A stretch of DNA of 64,000 bases. Source: Deefgea piscis. GTDB taxonomy: Bacteria; Pseudomonadota; Gammaproteobacteria; Burkholderiales; Chitinibacteraceae. The notes beneath the pieces were generated by a model. It was given only the letters and a program-made list of their open reading frames with translations, was not told the origin of the DNA and did no database searches. Of this stretch, positions 48,003 to 58,162 are shown in pieces. The stretch lies in NCBI RefSeq assembly GCF_013284055.1, contig NZ_CP054143.1:558001-622000 (forward strand), given 5' to 3'. A program made the position numbers and the translations under genes. How positions within the stretch are numbered: the stretch's first letter is position 1; each line of letters starts with the position of its first letter.

Positions 48003-50021
48003 ATGTTTGTTGAATACCCCAATTCGCCGTATAAGTTATTTCAGCCATTCCCGCCTGCAGGGGATCAACCCAAAGCCATCGAACAACTCATCGAAGGCTT
48101 GGACGATGGGCTCAAGTACCAAACTTTACTCGGCGTAACGGGCTCAGGTAAAACCTTTACCATGGCGAACGTGATTGCGCGCACTGGGCGGCCGGCAATT
48201 ATTATGGCGCCCAATAAAACCCTCGCCGCGCAGTTGTATTCCGAAATGCGCGAGTTTTTCCCTGAAAACGCCGTCGAATATTTCGTTTCGTATTACGACT
48301 ACTATCAGCCCGAAGCTTATGTGCCCAGCCGCGATCTGTTTATCGAAAAAGACAGCGCGATTAACGAGCATATCGAACAAATGCGGCTGTCAGCCACCAA
48401 GGCAATGCTCGAGCGCCCCGATTGTATTATCGTCGCCACCGTATCGGCGATTTACGGGATTGGCGATCCATCCGATTATCACGCGATGATTTTGCATCTG
48501 TCTGAGGGCGAAAAAATCGGCCAGCGCGACATCATCAAACGCCTCACCACCATGCAATACGATCGTAATGAGATTGAATTTGCCCGTGGGCATTTTCGCG
48601 TTCGCGGCGATGTAATTGATATATTCCCGGCCGAGAGCGCCGATTTAGCGGTGCGCGTGTCGATGTTCGACGATGAAATCGAGCGTATTAGCCTGTTCGA
48701 CCCACTCACCGGCCATGTAAAGCAACGCATGGGGCGTTATACGATTTTCCCATCGAGCCATTACGTTACCCCGCGCGAAAAAGTGCTGGTGGCGATTGAA
48801 ACCATTAAAGAAGAGCTGCGTGATCGTTTAGCGTTTTATTACCAAGAACACAAGCTAGTCGAAGCGCAGCGGCTCGAGCAACGCACGCGTTTTGATTTAG
48901 AAATGCTCGGTGAAATGGGCTTTTGCAAAGGCATCGAGAATTACTCAAGGCATTTTTCCGGTAAACCAGCAGGATCAGCGCCACCGACTTTGCTCGACTA
49001 TTTGCCAAAAAACAGCTTAATGATCTTAGACGAAAGCCATGTGATGATCGGCCAAATTGGCGCGATGTATAAGGGCGATCGTTCCCGCAAAGAAAACCTG
49101 GTTGATTACGGCTTTCGCATGCCGTCTGCGCTGGATAATCGCCCGCTCAAATTTGAAGAATTTGAGCGCTTAATGCCGCAAACGATTTTTGTTTCAGCCA
49201 CGCCAGCGGCGTATGAAGCTGAGCATCAAGGCCAAGTGGTCGAGCAACTGGTGCGACCAACTGGGCTAGTCGATCCGCTGATTGAAGTGCGTCCAGTGGG
49301 CACGCAAGTTGATGATTTATTGTCTGAAATTAACATCCGCACTGCCATTGGCGAGCGGGTATTGGTCACCACGCTGACTAAAAAAATGTCGGAGCAACTC
49401 ACGGAGTATTTGTCCGAACATGGCGTTAAAGTGCGTTATTTACACTCGGATATTGATACCGTGGAGCGCGTTGAAATCTTGCGGGATCTGCGCCTTGGCG
49501 TGTTTGACGTGCTCATCGGGATTAACTTATTAAGGGAAGGCTTGGATATTCCCGAGGTCTCTTTAGTGGCGATTTTGGATGCCGATAAAGAAGGCTTTTT
49601 GCGTAGCGAGCGCAGCCTGATTCAAACCATTGGCCGCGCAGCGCGAAATCTAAACGGTAAAGCGATTTTATACGGCGATCGGATCACCAATTCCATGGAA
49701 AAAGCCATCGGCGAAACGCAGCGCCGCCGCGAAAAACAAATTGCCTACAACGTCGAACACGGCATCACCCCGCGCGGCGTAGTCAAACGCATTAAGGACA
49801 TTATCGACGGGGTGTACAACGCCGAAGAAGCGGTCGCCGCCAGATTGGAAGAGAAAAAAACCCGCATTGTGGCCGAAATGGATCAAAAGCAATTGGCAAA
49901 AGAGCTCAAACGCTTAGAAAAAGATATGCTCAAAGCCGCACAGAATTTGGAATTTGAAAAAGCGGCGCAATTACGTGATGAACTGAAACAACTTCGCGAA
50001 CGCGCTTTTGGTCATGATTAG
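48003..50021 (+). CDS. uvrB: excinuclease ABC subunit B
   Basis: 672 residues, one shorter than E. coli UvrB. The P-loop GVTGSGKT is at about residues 44-51, helicase motifs such as DESH and SATP follow, and the C-terminal UVR motif has [13 protein letters not shown]. It verifies DNA damage in nucleotide excision repair. The ATG at 48003 gives the family start [13 protein letters not shown]; an upstream start at 47982 is unlikely. Confidence 0.97.
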   Translation: MFVEYPNSPYKLFQPFPPAGDQPKAIEQLIEGLDDGLKYQTLLGVTGSGKTFTMANVIARTGRPAIIMAPNKTLAAQLYSEMREFFPENAVEYFVSYYDYYQPEAYVPSRDLFIEKDSAINEHIEQMRLSATKAMLERPDCIIVATVSAIYGIGDPSDYHAMILHLSEGEKIGQRDIIKRLTTMQYDRNEIEFARGHFRVRGDVIDIFPAESADLAVRVSMFDDEIERISLFDPLTGHVKQRMGRYTIFPSSHYVTPREKVLVAIETIKEELRDRLAFYYQEHKLVEAQRLEQRTRFDLEMLGEMGFCKGIENYSRHFSGKPAGSAPPTLLDYLPKNSLMILDESHVMIGQIGAMYKGDRSRKENLVDYGFRMPSALDNRPLKFEEFERLMPQTIFVSATPAAYEAEHQGQVVEQLVRPTGLVDPLIEVRPVGTQVDDLLSEINIRTAIGERVLVTTLTKKMSEQLTEYLSEHGVKVRYLHSDIDTVERVEILRDLRLGVFDVLIGINLLREGLDIPEVSLVAILDADKEGFLRSERSLIQTIGRAARNLNGKAILYGDRITNSMEKAIGETQRRREKQIAYNVEHGITPRGVVKRIKDIIDGVYNAEEAVAARLEEKKTRIVAEMDQKQLAKELKRLEKDMLKAAQNLEFEKAAQLRDELKQLRERAFGHD

Positions 50022-50129
50022 GGCTGGTTGACGTTGGGTTTTCTGTGCGGATTTAGGCCAAAGGCAAGGCACGAATCACGCAGCGGAAAACCAAACCACC
50101 CTAGATCCTCGGGTATATCTCTCTACTTT

Positions 50130-50699
50130 ATGAAAACAATCAGCCAGCTAGCAATACCCCTACTCATCATGACGCTGACTGGCATCGCTTCGGCGCAAGC
50201 GGCGGATGAACAACTCAACTCAGGCGCTTTTGGCGCGCATACCCCCGATTTTTTGCAGGCGATGAATACCGAGCAAGCGTGGAAAACATGGATCGTAACG
50301 CCGGTACTCACCCGCCATTTTAATCGGCAAGCGGTGATTGACGATAATCTGAATGAACGTAATCCCGGCTTAGGGATTGAGCGCAGCAATGGGCGCTGGC
50401 ATTGGATGCTCGGCGCTTACCGCAACTCAATTCGGCAAACATCGGTTTACGCTCAGCTCGGTTGGACGCCACTGCAGTGGCAGTTTAGCAACGCAGGCAA
50501 TCTCTCGCTCGGCGCTGCCGCTGGCTTATTAACCGGTTATCACAATACCGAAAAAGGCTATCCCATCGTTCCTGCTGGCGGCTTTTTGGCCTCGCTGGAA
50601 ACGCCTTACCATTTTGGGGTGAACTTATTTATTGTCCCCACGGTGAAAACGTTTCAAGTCGAAGGCTTTATTGCGCTGCAGCTTAAAGCTTATTTTTAA
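50130..50699 (+). CDS. exported protein of unknown function
   Basis: 189 residues. A signal peptide ends near ASAQA (residue 24). The mature part has several short amphipathic, Trp/Tyr/Gly-rich strands (such as RWHWMLGAYRNSI and VYAQLGWTPLQWQF), suggesting a beta-rich, perhaps barrel-like, envelope protein. I do not recognise the family. It ends convergent with the histidine kinase gene, with a four-base overlap of the two stops. Confidence 0.6.
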   Translation: MKTISQLAIPLLIMTLTGIASAQAADEQLNSGAFGAHTPDFLQAMNTEQAWKTWIVTPVLTRHFNRQAVIDDNLNERNPGLGIERSNGRWHWMLGAYRNSIRQTSVYAQLGWTPLQWQFSNAGNLSLGAAAGLLTGYHNTEKGYPIVPAGGFLASLETPYHFGVNLFIVPTVKTFQVEGFIALQLKAYF

Positions 50700-52468
50700 T
50701 CCTGAATCAGCGCTGGTTTAAGCGATATCACCCACTCACGCAAAGCCTGATCGAGCAACTCAGGCTTGAGTGGTTTGGCCAAGAAATCATCCATCCCTGC
50801 CTCAAGACAGCGCAGGCGATCTTCTTCCATTGCATTGGCCGTTAAGGCAATAATTGGCAACCGCTGAGCTAGGGTTAATTCTTGCTGACGGATGCGCCGT
50901 GTCGCTTCAAGACCGTCCATTTCGGGCATTTGCATATCCATCAACACCACATCCACCGCTTGGCGCGCCAAAATCTCCAGCACCCATTGACCGTTTTCAG
51001 CGCTGATGACGGTATGGCCTTGTTTTTCTAATAAGCGCGTTGCCACCAAACGATTGGTTGGATTATCTTCGGCCAATAGCACCTGCAGTGGACGAATGGC
51101 TTCGAGTGGCTGTGGTTTCTCAATGACGACTTCAGTGGTTGGTGCATAAGGCCATAGCAAATCAAACTGAAACGTTGTGCCACCTTCAGCATTGCCGCGG
51201 GCCTCCAGCTCACCGCCCATGCCTCGCACCAAGCGCCGTGCAATGGTTAAGCCCAAGCCCGTACCACCATAAGCCCGTGTTGACGAGCCATCGGCTTGAA
51301 CAAAGGCGTCAAAAATAAACGGCAGTTGCTCGGCGGGAATGCCAATGCCACTATCCTGAACGGCAATTTCAATCCGGCAATGGCTCGCCTCGCTATGGGT
51401 ATGCACTTGCAAAGTGACTTCACCTTGCTCAGTAAACTTCAGCGCATTACCTAATAAATTGACCAAAACCTGTCGCAAACGCAGCGCATCGCCCAATAAC
51501 GTTAAATCTGCCGCGCCTTGGTAATCCAGTCGCCACCGTAAACCTTGGCTTTTGGCGCGCAGGCAAAACATCTGTTCAACCTCCGCCAGTACCTGCGGCA
51601 AATGCACCGTTTGCGCCACAATATCTAAACGATTGGCTTCAATTTTGGATAAATCCAATACGTCATTCACCAGCGCCAATAACAAATCGGCCGATTGATT
51701 AATGACATCGACTTTTTCTTGTTGCATCGGTGTTAACGGGGTTTGCGCTAATAAATGCGCCATCCCAACAATGCCATTCATGGGGGTGCGAATTTCATGG
51801 CTCACATTGGCGATAAATTCAGTCTTGGCGCGATTAGCTTGCTCGGCTTGATTACGCGCTACCGCCAAATCTTCAGCTAACCGCGTTTGCGCTAATTCCA
51901 GCTCTAAACTTTCAACAATGGTATCGCGATAATTTGCAGCACTTTTAAGCAAGGTAATAAACAAAAAGATAAACATAATCCCCAGCGTCATATTCATCGA
52001 CGTTGGATCAAAAATCGCATTCAGCCAAATCGGCAGCGTCATAAAAAACGCATAAATTCGCATCGCATTAAGCATCGGCGCCAACACGGGCATCGAGCCG
52101 ACCGTGAGACCAGAAAAAATCAATGCCGTTAACACCGAAAGCAGAATCGGACTAGATAACATCAAATAGGTGCCACCGATGGCCCACAACACGCTGGTTA
52201 TCGTCACGCCCTGCAAATGAACTTTTTGCCAGTACGCATCATCACGCTGCGCCGCATGTTGCCGATAACGCCGAAATACCGACAAACGATACAGTGCAAA
52301 CCCACAAACACAGAGCCACCACAGCAGCAAAAAACCACGTGAATGCGTATCAAAATGCAAAGCAAGTAAAGCAGTCGCGGCAACCATGCCAGCAAACTGT
52401 CCGCTCACCGCTCCGCGATAACTTAAGGCGGTAATGCGTTGTAATACCACGGCATCTTTTAAATTCAT
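50696..52468 (-). CDS. hybrid sensor histidine kinase
   Basis: 590 residues. About six membrane segments in residues 15-180 form the sensor, then HisKA (H224 in NVSHEIRTPMNG), HATPase_c (NALKFTEQG, DSGIGIP, GGTGLGL), and a receiver domain with D511 in VVLMDMQMPEMDG. No Hpt domain or response regulator is adjacent, so the downstream partner is unknown. The ATG at 52468 is preferred to 52495. Confidence 0.9.
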   Translation of the reverse strand: MNLKDAVVLQRITALSYRGAVSGQFAGMVAATALLALHFDTHSRGFLLLWWLCVCGFALYRLSVFRRYRQHAAQRDDAYWQKVHLQGVTITSVLWAIGGTYLMLSSPILLSVLTALIFSGLTVGSMPVLAPMLNAMRIYAFFMTLPIWLNAIFDPTSMNMTLGIMFIFLFITLLKSAANYRDTIVESLELELAQTRLAEDLAVARNQAEQANRAKTEFIANVSHEIRTPMNGIVGMAHLLAQTPLTPMQQEKVDVINQSADLLLALVNDVLDLSKIEANRLDIVAQTVHLPQVLAEVEQMFCLRAKSQGLRWRLDYQGAADLTLLGDALRLRQVLVNLLGNALKFTEQGEVTLQVHTHSEASHCRIEIAVQDSGIGIPAEQLPFIFDAFVQADGSSTRAYGGTGLGLTIARRLVRGMGGELEARGNAEGGTTFQFDLLWPYAPTTEVVIEKPQPLEAIRPLQVLLAEDNPTNRLVATRLLEKQGHTVISAENGQWVLEILARQAVDVVLMDMQMPEMDGLEATRRIRQQELTLAQRLPIIALTANAMEEDRLRCLEAGMDDFLAKPLKPELLDQALREWVISLKPALIQD

Positions 52469-52496
52469 GCTGATCACCACGCCAAGGTTTAACAAT

Positions 52497-52519
52497 AAAA
52501 AAGCGGCCTAAGGCCGCTT
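52497..52519 (-). terminator. rho-independent terminator of argS
   Basis: On the minus strand AAGCGGCCT and AGGCCGCTT pair, followed by a T-run. It separates argS from the histidine kinase gene. Confidence 0.85.
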
Positions 52520-52603
52520 CAGGGTATTTTCTCAAATTACAGCAACAATAGTAAGTTTAATGCAATTTAAGTCGCAATTTATGCCGTTAACATGATATTG
52601 CAA

Positions 52604-54319
52604 TTACATGGTTTCCAAGACTTTAATCCCAAGTAAATCCAAACCTGTTGCCAATACCTTGGCGGTTAAATCACATACTTTCAAACGCGATGCATTGGTC
52701 ACGCCATCTTGATTAACTGGGCAGTTTTCATAAAAGCGCGAGAACATCGTCGCCACGCTATACAAATATGCGCACAACAAATGCGGCTGGCTGTCTTTAG
52801 CCACCGCATGCACCACATCGCTAAAGCGCGCTAATTCCAACGCCAAGGCGTGCTCAGCCGGCTCGGTCAACACAATCGCCGCGTTTTGGTCGTATTGCGC
52901 CACTTTGCGGAAAATACTCTTCACACGGGTATAGGCATATTGCAGATACGGCGCGGTATTGCCCTCAAAGCTGAGCATTGAGTTCCAGTTAAAGATGTAA
53001 TCGGTGGTGCGGCTTTTCGACAAATCGGCATATTTCAAAGCACCGATACCGACTGCATTGGCGATCTCACGGCGTGTGGCTTCATCCAAATTAGGATTTT
53101 TTTCCGACACCAGATCAAACGCACGTTGCTGTGCTTCGTCGAGTAAATCGACTAATTTCACCACGTCGCCAGAGCGGGTTTTAAACGGTTTACCGTCTTC
53201 GCCCATCATGGTGCCAAAGGCAATATGCTCTAACGACACCGAGTCTGGCGCGAAATGCGCTTTTTTGGCGATGGTAAACAATTGCTGGAAATGCAACGCT
53301 TGGCGCGCATCCACCACGTACAAGCAACGATCGATTTTTAGCTCGCGAACCCGGAAACGGATCGCGCCCAAATCGGTGGTTGAATATAAATAACCGCCGT
53401 CTTTCTTTTGAATAATGCTGGCTTGCGGCTCGCCGTCTTTGTTTTTGAATTCATCCAAAAACACCACTTGCGCGCCTTCGCTCTCCACCAACAAGCCTTG
53501 CTGACGCAATTCATCGACGATAATCGGCAAATCAGCGTTATAAAAACTCTCGCCGCGCACATCGCCATCATCAAGCAACACATTGAGTTTTTGGTAAACG
53601 GCGTTGCAATGCGATAAGGACACTTCAACAAAGCGCGCCCACAATGCCCGCACTTCCGCGTCGCCACCTTGCAGTTTCACCACATAATCCCGCGCGGTAT
53701 TGGCAAAGGTTTCGTCTTCATCAAAACGCGCTTTAGCGCGGCGATAAAAACCCTCTAGATCTTTGAGCGCGATATCGGCATTGCCTTCTTGCTGCTGCTC
53801 GATCAAAAACGCCACCAACATCCCAAACTGCGTACCCCAGTCGCCAACGTGATTTTGTCGCGTCACATTCATGCCAACGTAGGCTTGCACGCGCGCCAAA
53901 GCGTCACCAATAATCGTCGAGCGCAAATGGCCGACGTGCATTTCTTTGGCCAAATTCACTGATGAATATTCAACCATCACATGCTGTGCTGGGCTTTGCT
54001 CAACACCAAGATGCGCATCTTGCAGCGCGCGCGCCACGCGATCAGCCAAAAACGCATTATCCAATTTGATATTAATAAAACCCGGGCCGGCGATTTCAAG
54101 CGAGCTGGCGATGCCCGCCAAATCCACTGCATCAATAATTTTTTGCGCTAACTCACGTGGATTAAGCTTGAGCACTTTGGCTGCGCCCATCACCCCGTTC
54201 ATTTGATAATCGCCAAACTCAGGTCGGCTGGCGGCTTGCACCAAGGGCTGTGCATCAGGCGCACCGACCGCAACCAAGGCCGCTGCAAAGCGAGAATTTA
54301 ATAAAGGTAATAAAGACAC
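52604..54319 (-). CDS. argS: arginyl-tRNA synthetase
   Basis: 571 residues. The HIGH-like motif HVGHLRSTIIGDAL is in the first third, and the class I core and DALR anticodon domain follow. The start is a GTG at 54319 with GGAG upstream, giving MSLLPLLNSRFAAAL, which fits the E. coli N-terminus; the ATG at 54352 would add 11 residues that do not fit. Confidence 0.95.
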   Translation of the reverse strand: MSLLPLLNSRFAAALVAVGAPDAQPLVQAASRPEFGDYQMNGVMGAAKVLKLNPRELAQKIIDAVDLAGIASSLEIAGPGFINIKLDNAFLADRVARALQDAHLGVEQSPAQHVMVEYSSVNLAKEMHVGHLRSTIIGDALARVQAYVGMNVTRQNHVGDWGTQFGMLVAFLIEQQQEGNADIALKDLEGFYRRAKARFDEDETFANTARDYVVKLQGGDAEVRALWARFVEVSLSHCNAVYQKLNVLLDDGDVRGESFYNADLPIIVDELRQQGLLVESEGAQVVFLDEFKNKDGEPQASIIQKKDGGYLYSTTDLGAIRFRVRELKIDRCLYVVDARQALHFQQLFTIAKKAHFAPDSVSLEHIAFGTMMGEDGKPFKTRSGDVVKLVDLLDEAQQRAFDLVSEKNPNLDEATRREIANAVGIGALKYADLSKSRTTDYIFNWNSMLSFEGNTAPYLQYAYTRVKSIFRKVAQYDQNAAIVLTEPAEHALALELARFSDVVHAVAKDSQPHLLCAYLYSVATMFSRFYENCPVNQDGVTNASRLKVCDLTAKVLATGLDLLGIKVLETM

Positions 54320-54669
54320 AGGCAGCTCCGAAAAAAACCAACGCCGCACCAATGCTGCGACGTAAAAAATGAATTACCCGCAATTCTACGGGTGGGGGGC
54401 AAGACGGGCAAACCGAAAACCGTATTTTAATACCAAGTCGATCAATTAATTTACCCAGCACCAGCGTGAACGCTCAGCCAGCAATGCCAAAAAGCCGCTG
54501 ATGTTGAAAAAATACCCCATAAAAACTAAGCGGCAGCTGCCCACTAGCAACGATAGAAATCAGCCACATTGCGCGAATTAAAAAACCATAAAAAACGCCG
54601 ACTTTAAGTCGGCGTTTTGATGTATTGCGCTGTAGCTCATATTTGATATGGCTTACATTTAAATACCCA
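54320..54669. other. argS-htpX gap
   Basis: No gene is supported here. It holds a small hairpin (ACCCG/CGGGT, 54376-54393) just upstream of argS and a terminator at 54591-54618. An AAATACCCAT end (54660-54669) resembles the tips of the palindromes at 15427, 33448, 37512 and 61883. Confidence 0.6.
54591..54618 (-). terminator. rho-independent terminator of htpX
   Basis: AAAACGCCGACTT and AAGTCGGCGTTTT pair almost perfectly; on the minus strand it ends in a T-run. It may work in both directions. Confidence 0.85.
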
Positions 54670-55548
54670 TTAGCGCAGGGCTTGCAAAGCGGCGATGCGA
54701 TCTGCCATCGGCGGGTGCGAGCTGAACATCGCTGACCATCCTGCTTTATCGGCAATGCCTGATGAGGCCATATTGCTTGGCAAGGCATTAGGCTCCATGC
54801 CACCTAGGCGGCGCAAGGCATCGACCATTGGTGCTGATTCACCCAATAATTGGGCAGCACCAGCGTCAGCACGAAACTCGCGTTGGCGCGAGAAATACAT
54901 CACGATCACGCTGGCCAAAATACCAAATACGATATCGCACACCACGACGGTAATGTAATAACCAATGCCCGGGCCAGAAGATTCTTCGTTGTCGCGCTTT
55001 AAGAACGAGTCAACCAGATAGCCGACAATGCGTGCGAAGAAGAATACAAAGGTATTCACCACGCCTTGGATCAAGGTGAGCGTCACCATATCGCCGTTTT
55101 TAACGTGCGCTACTTCGTGTGCCAGCACCGCTTCGATTTCACGATGCGTCATGCTGTACAGCAAGCCTGTTGATACGGCAACCAGCGAATTATTTTTACT
55201 TGGGCCGGTGGCAAAGGCATTGGGTTCGCCTTCATAAATCGCCACTTCAGGCATGGCGATCTGGGCGCGCTGTGCCAGTTTAGCGACGGTATCAAACAGC
55301 CATTGCTCATCGGCATTACGTGGCTGGGCGATAATTTGGGCGCCGGTACTCCATTTGGCCATGGTTTTGGACATGGCCAGCGAAATAAACGCCCCACCAA
55401 ACCCCATTACCGCAGCAAACATCAGCAACATCGGCAAATTTAAGCCGTTGGCGCTCATAAAACGATTTAAACCAAAAATACTAACAAAAATACCTAAGAC
55501 CACCATGATGGCAATATTGGTGCCAATCAGTAATAGCGTTCTTTTCAT
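54670..55548 (-). CDS. htpX: membrane zinc metalloprotease HtpX
   Basis: 292 residues. Two N-terminal membrane helices, the zinc-binding HEVAH at residues 144-148, and two more helices follow. HtpX degrades misfolded membrane proteins. A 43-codon membrane ORF lies directly upstream, and its end holds the htpX ribosome site AGGAG. Confidence 0.95.
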   Translation of the reverse strand: MKRTLLLIGTNIAIMVVLGIFVSIFGLNRFMSANGLNLPMLLMFAAVMGFGGAFISLAMSKTMAKWSTGAQIIAQPRNADEQWLFDTVAKLAQRAQIAMPEVAIYEGEPNAFATGPSKNNSLVAVSTGLLYSMTHREIEAVLAHEVAHVKNGDMVTLTLIQGVVNTFVFFFARIVGYLVDSFLKRDNEESSGPGIGYYITVVVCDIVFGILASVIVMYFSRQREFRADAGAAQLLGESAPMVDALRRLGGMEPNALPSNMASSGIADKAGWSAMFSSHPPMADRIAALQALR

Positions 55549-55551
55549 CCA

Positions 55552-55683
55552 TTATCTCCTGTGTTGTTTGGCGCTTAGACCAATCCGAATCGGAATTGGT
55601 TCCTTGCGCTTGGCTGTGCGGGCAAAATAGTAAACCGTTACAGCGGCAATGAATACGGCCATCAACATTAAACTAAAACTCAT
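55552..55683 (-). CDS. small membrane protein upstream of htpX
   Basis: 43 residues. AAAGGAAG lies just before the ATG. One hydrophobic segment (about residues 3-21, MSFSLMLMAVFIAAVTVYYF in part) is followed by a basic tail (RTAKRKEP...KQHRR). Its stop lies three bases before the htpX ATG, so the two are probably translated together. It is too short for routine gene calling; I recognise no family. Confidence 0.65.
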   Translation of the reverse strand: MSFSLMLMAVFIAAVTVYYFARTAKRKEPIPIRIGLSAKQHRR

Positions 55684-55768
55684 TCTTCTTCCTTTATGGT
55701 GACATCTTACTGGTATGTGAGGTGAATTTAATCGTCATCATGGCGCAATAAATCAAGCCATTTCGCTG

Positions 55769-55794
55769 CGCGAGAAGTCATCTAACTTCTCGCG
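55769..55794. repeat. hairpin after the HPF-like gene
   Basis: CGCGAGAAGT and ACTTCTCGCG pair perfectly around a 6-base loop. No T-run is present. It lies between the HPF-like gene and the small membrane gene. Confidence 0.6.
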
Positions 55795-55809
55795 ATTCGC
55801 GCATTCAAT

Positions 55810-56202
55810 TTAGGCTGGTGTAGCCAGCATATGGTTGGCCTCTTCGGCATATTGCATTTCAGTGGCGAGTAATTTTCGGCTCGCCACGCTACGGGTTATT
55901 TTTTGACGTTTGGCGTTTAAACGCTGCAGGGTTTGCGCTGCACGATGAATTGCTTTATCCACCACCGCGCGTAAATCACTACCGCGCTCGTGGACAATCA
56001 CCGATTCATGCCCGGGCAAGATTAACTTCACTTGTACCGATTTATCATCGCCCCCTTTGGGACCATTTTCATCGCTTAAGCGCACGGTAATTGCGCCAAT
56101 CCGGCTTAAGGTTCGATCTAGAGCGAGGCGTAAGCGATGCAAAATATAACTGTGCATCGTGTCATCAATCGAAAGCTTGTGAGTCAAAATAAGTGGTCGC
56201 AT
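55810..56202 (-). CDS. HPF/RaiA-like ribosome hibernation protein
   Basis: 130 residues. The beta-alpha-beta fold with ITVRLSDENGPKGGDDKSVQVKL and HERGSDLRAVVDKAIHRAAQTL (each quoted in part) fits the HPF/RaiA/sigma-54 modulation superfamily. Such proteins bind and inactivate resting ribosomes. The assignment is by pattern; it lacks the long C-terminal extension of long-form HPF. Confidence 0.72.
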   Translation of the reverse strand: MRPLILTHKLSIDDTMHSYILHRLRLALDRTLSRIGAITVRLSDENGPKGGDDKSVQVKLILPGHESVIVHERGSDLRAVVDKAIHRAAQTLQRLNAKRQKITRSVASRKLLATEMQYAEEANHMLATPA

Positions 56203-56440
56203 TGCTCGATCTCCTGCTGGTTAGTCCAAACTCAATATCTACCCAATTGCACCGCAGATCACACCACAGCCATGTGAATCACTTCACGATGATGCTGTGC
56301 GCTAGCTGCTGTGAGTGAGGTAGTGCATTCACCTTAACGTATATTTTCTATCGACAAAATCAGAGCATAACTGATTAACCTTCAACTTTTCTCGATACAA
56401 TTACCCGTAAAATAAATCGAACTAAGTCGAAAATAACGAC

Positions 56441-56764
56441 TCAAAGACCACCTGAATCAGTGACTTTCGAGCTATTGATTGACTCCTGTTGCCGCCATAA
56501 CAACGTTTTACAGCGTGCGCACGCAATGCGGTGGCGACGCACCGTCGATGGCCCCCGATCTAAATCCACTTGCTCAATGGCACCACACTGAAAGCAGCCA
56601 ATACATTCGCCATTAACCCACTCCGAATACAGCAACTGATAACTTTTTTTATTTATTAAGTGATGCAGCTTGTTGCGTGCCCACGGCAGGTGAGCAGCAA
56701 ACAAATGAAAGAGGCAAAAAAAATAAATCAACGTAAGGCTGATCAGAAATAGCAAAATACGCAT
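56441..56764 (-). CDS. membrane-anchored zinc-ribbon protein, paralogue 2
   Basis: 107 residues. One N-terminal membrane helix (residues 2-24) is followed by a soluble part with CIGCFQCG and, about 20 residues later, CARCKTLLWR. The Cys pattern and LWR end match the gene just upstream, so the two are tandem paralogues. The start ATG overlaps the stop of the preceding gene (TAATG). Function unknown. Confidence 0.72.
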   Translation of the reverse strand: MRILLFLISLTLIYFFCLFHLFAAHLPWARNKLHHLINKKSYQLLYSEWVNGECIGCFQCGAIEQVDLDRGPSTVRRHRIACARCKTLLWRQQESINSSKVTDSGGL

Positions 56765-57042
56765 TAGTCCGACTCCCGCCATAAGCGATTTTTGCATTGC
56801 CGGCACATGATCTGCCGCCGCCAATCGGTGTATTGCAATAAGCCCAAATCCAAATGCTCGGCCGAGCCGCAATGGCAGCACAAGGTTTGTTCGCCACGAG
56901 CGCATTGCGGGTGCTGTTGCCGATATTGCGTCAATGTCGGCAGGCGCTCCCAATCGGTTTGTGCTGCGGGGTTGTAAATCACGTAATACCAAAACAAGGC
57001 CGCCAGTAAGACAACGGTCACTAGGCCCAATCCAGTCAGCAT
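56764..57042 (-). CDS. membrane-anchored zinc-ribbon protein, paralogue 1
   Basis: 92 residues. One membrane helix (residues 2-23), a short linker, then CCHCGS and CRQCKNRLWR as probable zinc ligands. The same layout occurs in the next gene. A GAGAG site precedes the ATG. The function is not recognised; a redox or protein-binding role is possible. Confidence 0.72.
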   Translation of the reverse strand: MLTGLGLVTVVLLAALFWYYVIYNPAAQTDWERLPTLTQYRQQHPQCARGEQTLCCHCGSAEHLDLGLLQYTDWRRQIMCRQCKNRLWRESD

Positions 57043-57148
57043 GGTTTGCTCTCATCGCAATTAATTATGTCGTAATTTTAAACTGGCTTTACAGAATCCA
57101 ACATCAGGCTTACATTGCGGCATCATCAGTTTTTTTCGACACTCGCTC

Positions 57149-58048
57149 ATGCATGATTTAATCAATTACCGGCATTTGTATTATTTTTGGGTGGTGAGCC
57201 AAGAAGGCAGTATTAGTGCCGCTGCGCGTAAACTTGAGATGACGCCGCAGACCATTAGCAGCCAATTAGCACGCCTAGAAGCGCAAATGGGTAAGTCGCT
57301 ATTTACCCAAGTGGGCCGGCAATTGGAATTAACTGAAGCTGCACGCAGCGTACTGCCGTTTGCTGATCAGATTTTTATGCTTGGCGAGCAAATGCAGCAA
57401 GCCCTGTCTAGCGATAGCACGCCCAGACAACGGTTTAATATTGGGGTGGCCGATGCACTGCCTAAAACCGTTGCCCAGCAACTTTTGGCCAAGACGCACA
57501 ATGACCACACACGGCTATGCTGTACCGAAGGCTCGCCCGATGAGCTGATGGCCAAGCTGGCTTTGCACCAGCTCGATGTCGTATTGGCCGATCGCCCCGC
57601 AGCGCACGGCGCATTACGCCTCGAAAGCCAACGATTGGCGCAATGCCCAGTGATGATTTTAGCCAGCCCAGCGCTGGCAGCACGATATGGTGAGAATTTT
57701 CCGGCCTGCCTCAATGGCGCGCCGATGCTGCTACCTACTCGCGATAGCACGCTGAGAATTCAATTGGATATTTGGTTTTCGGCACAGCAAATCGTGCCAG
57801 ATATTGTCGGTGAATTTGCCGATAGCGCTTTGATGCAAGCGTTTGGTATTGCGGGTATTGGCCTCTACCCTGCTCCTGTTATTACGCCTGAGACAATACC
57901 TAGTGAGCAGCTGCAAAGCCTAGGTCATCTTGATGGACAGTATGCCGATTACTACGTCATCTACGCCCCCAAAAAAATCAATCACCCTGCCTTAGATCAA
58001 TTGCTGCATCAGTGCGCCCAAGAGCAGCAACACAGTGCCATGCTCTAG
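57149..58048 (+). CDS. NhaR-like LysR-family regulator
   Basis: 299 residues. The N-terminus INYRHLYYFWVV and the following helix-turn-helix (MTPQTISSQLARLEAQ) resemble NhaR, which activates the Na+/H+ antiporter gene nhaA in E. coli. No nhaA is nearby here, so the target is unknown. Confidence 0.8.
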   Translation: MHDLINYRHLYYFWVVSQEGSISAAARKLEMTPQTISSQLARLEAQMGKSLFTQVGRQLELTEAARSVLPFADQIFMLGEQMQQALSSDSTPRQRFNIGVADALPKTVAQQLLAKTHNDHTRLCCTEGSPDELMAKLALHQLDVVLADRPAAHGALRLESQRLAQCPVMILASPALAARYGENFPACLNGAPMLLPTRDSTLRIQLDIWFSAQQIVPDIVGEFADSALMQAFGIAGIGLYPAPVITPETIPSEQLQSLGHLDGQYADYYVIYAPKKINHPALDQLLHQCAQEQQHSAML

Positions 58049-58126
58049 CAACGTTGCTGTTCCAGCAAACGATCGCGATGCAATAGCCAGTCACGTCGCG
58101 CCCAGCAAATATCGCGTCTAGCCAGC

Positions 58127-58146
58127 CTCGGCGTATTCACGCCGAG
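58127..58146. terminator. possible bidirectional hairpin
   Basis: CTCGGCGT and ACGCCGAG pair around ATTC between two convergent genes. No T-run, so termination is uncertain. Confidence 0.4.
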
Positions 58147-58162
58147 TACTTATCAATGGTGT

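Noticed and set aside
54474-54803. 109-codon minus-strand frame in the argS-htpX gap
   Set aside because: It overlaps the htpX 3' end in another frame and runs through the htpX terminator.
56765-57055. Long N-terminal extension of the second zinc-ribbon gene
   Set aside because: The extension lies in another frame of the first zinc-ribbon gene; the ATG at 56764 gives a membrane helix and a TAATG overlap, which fits better.
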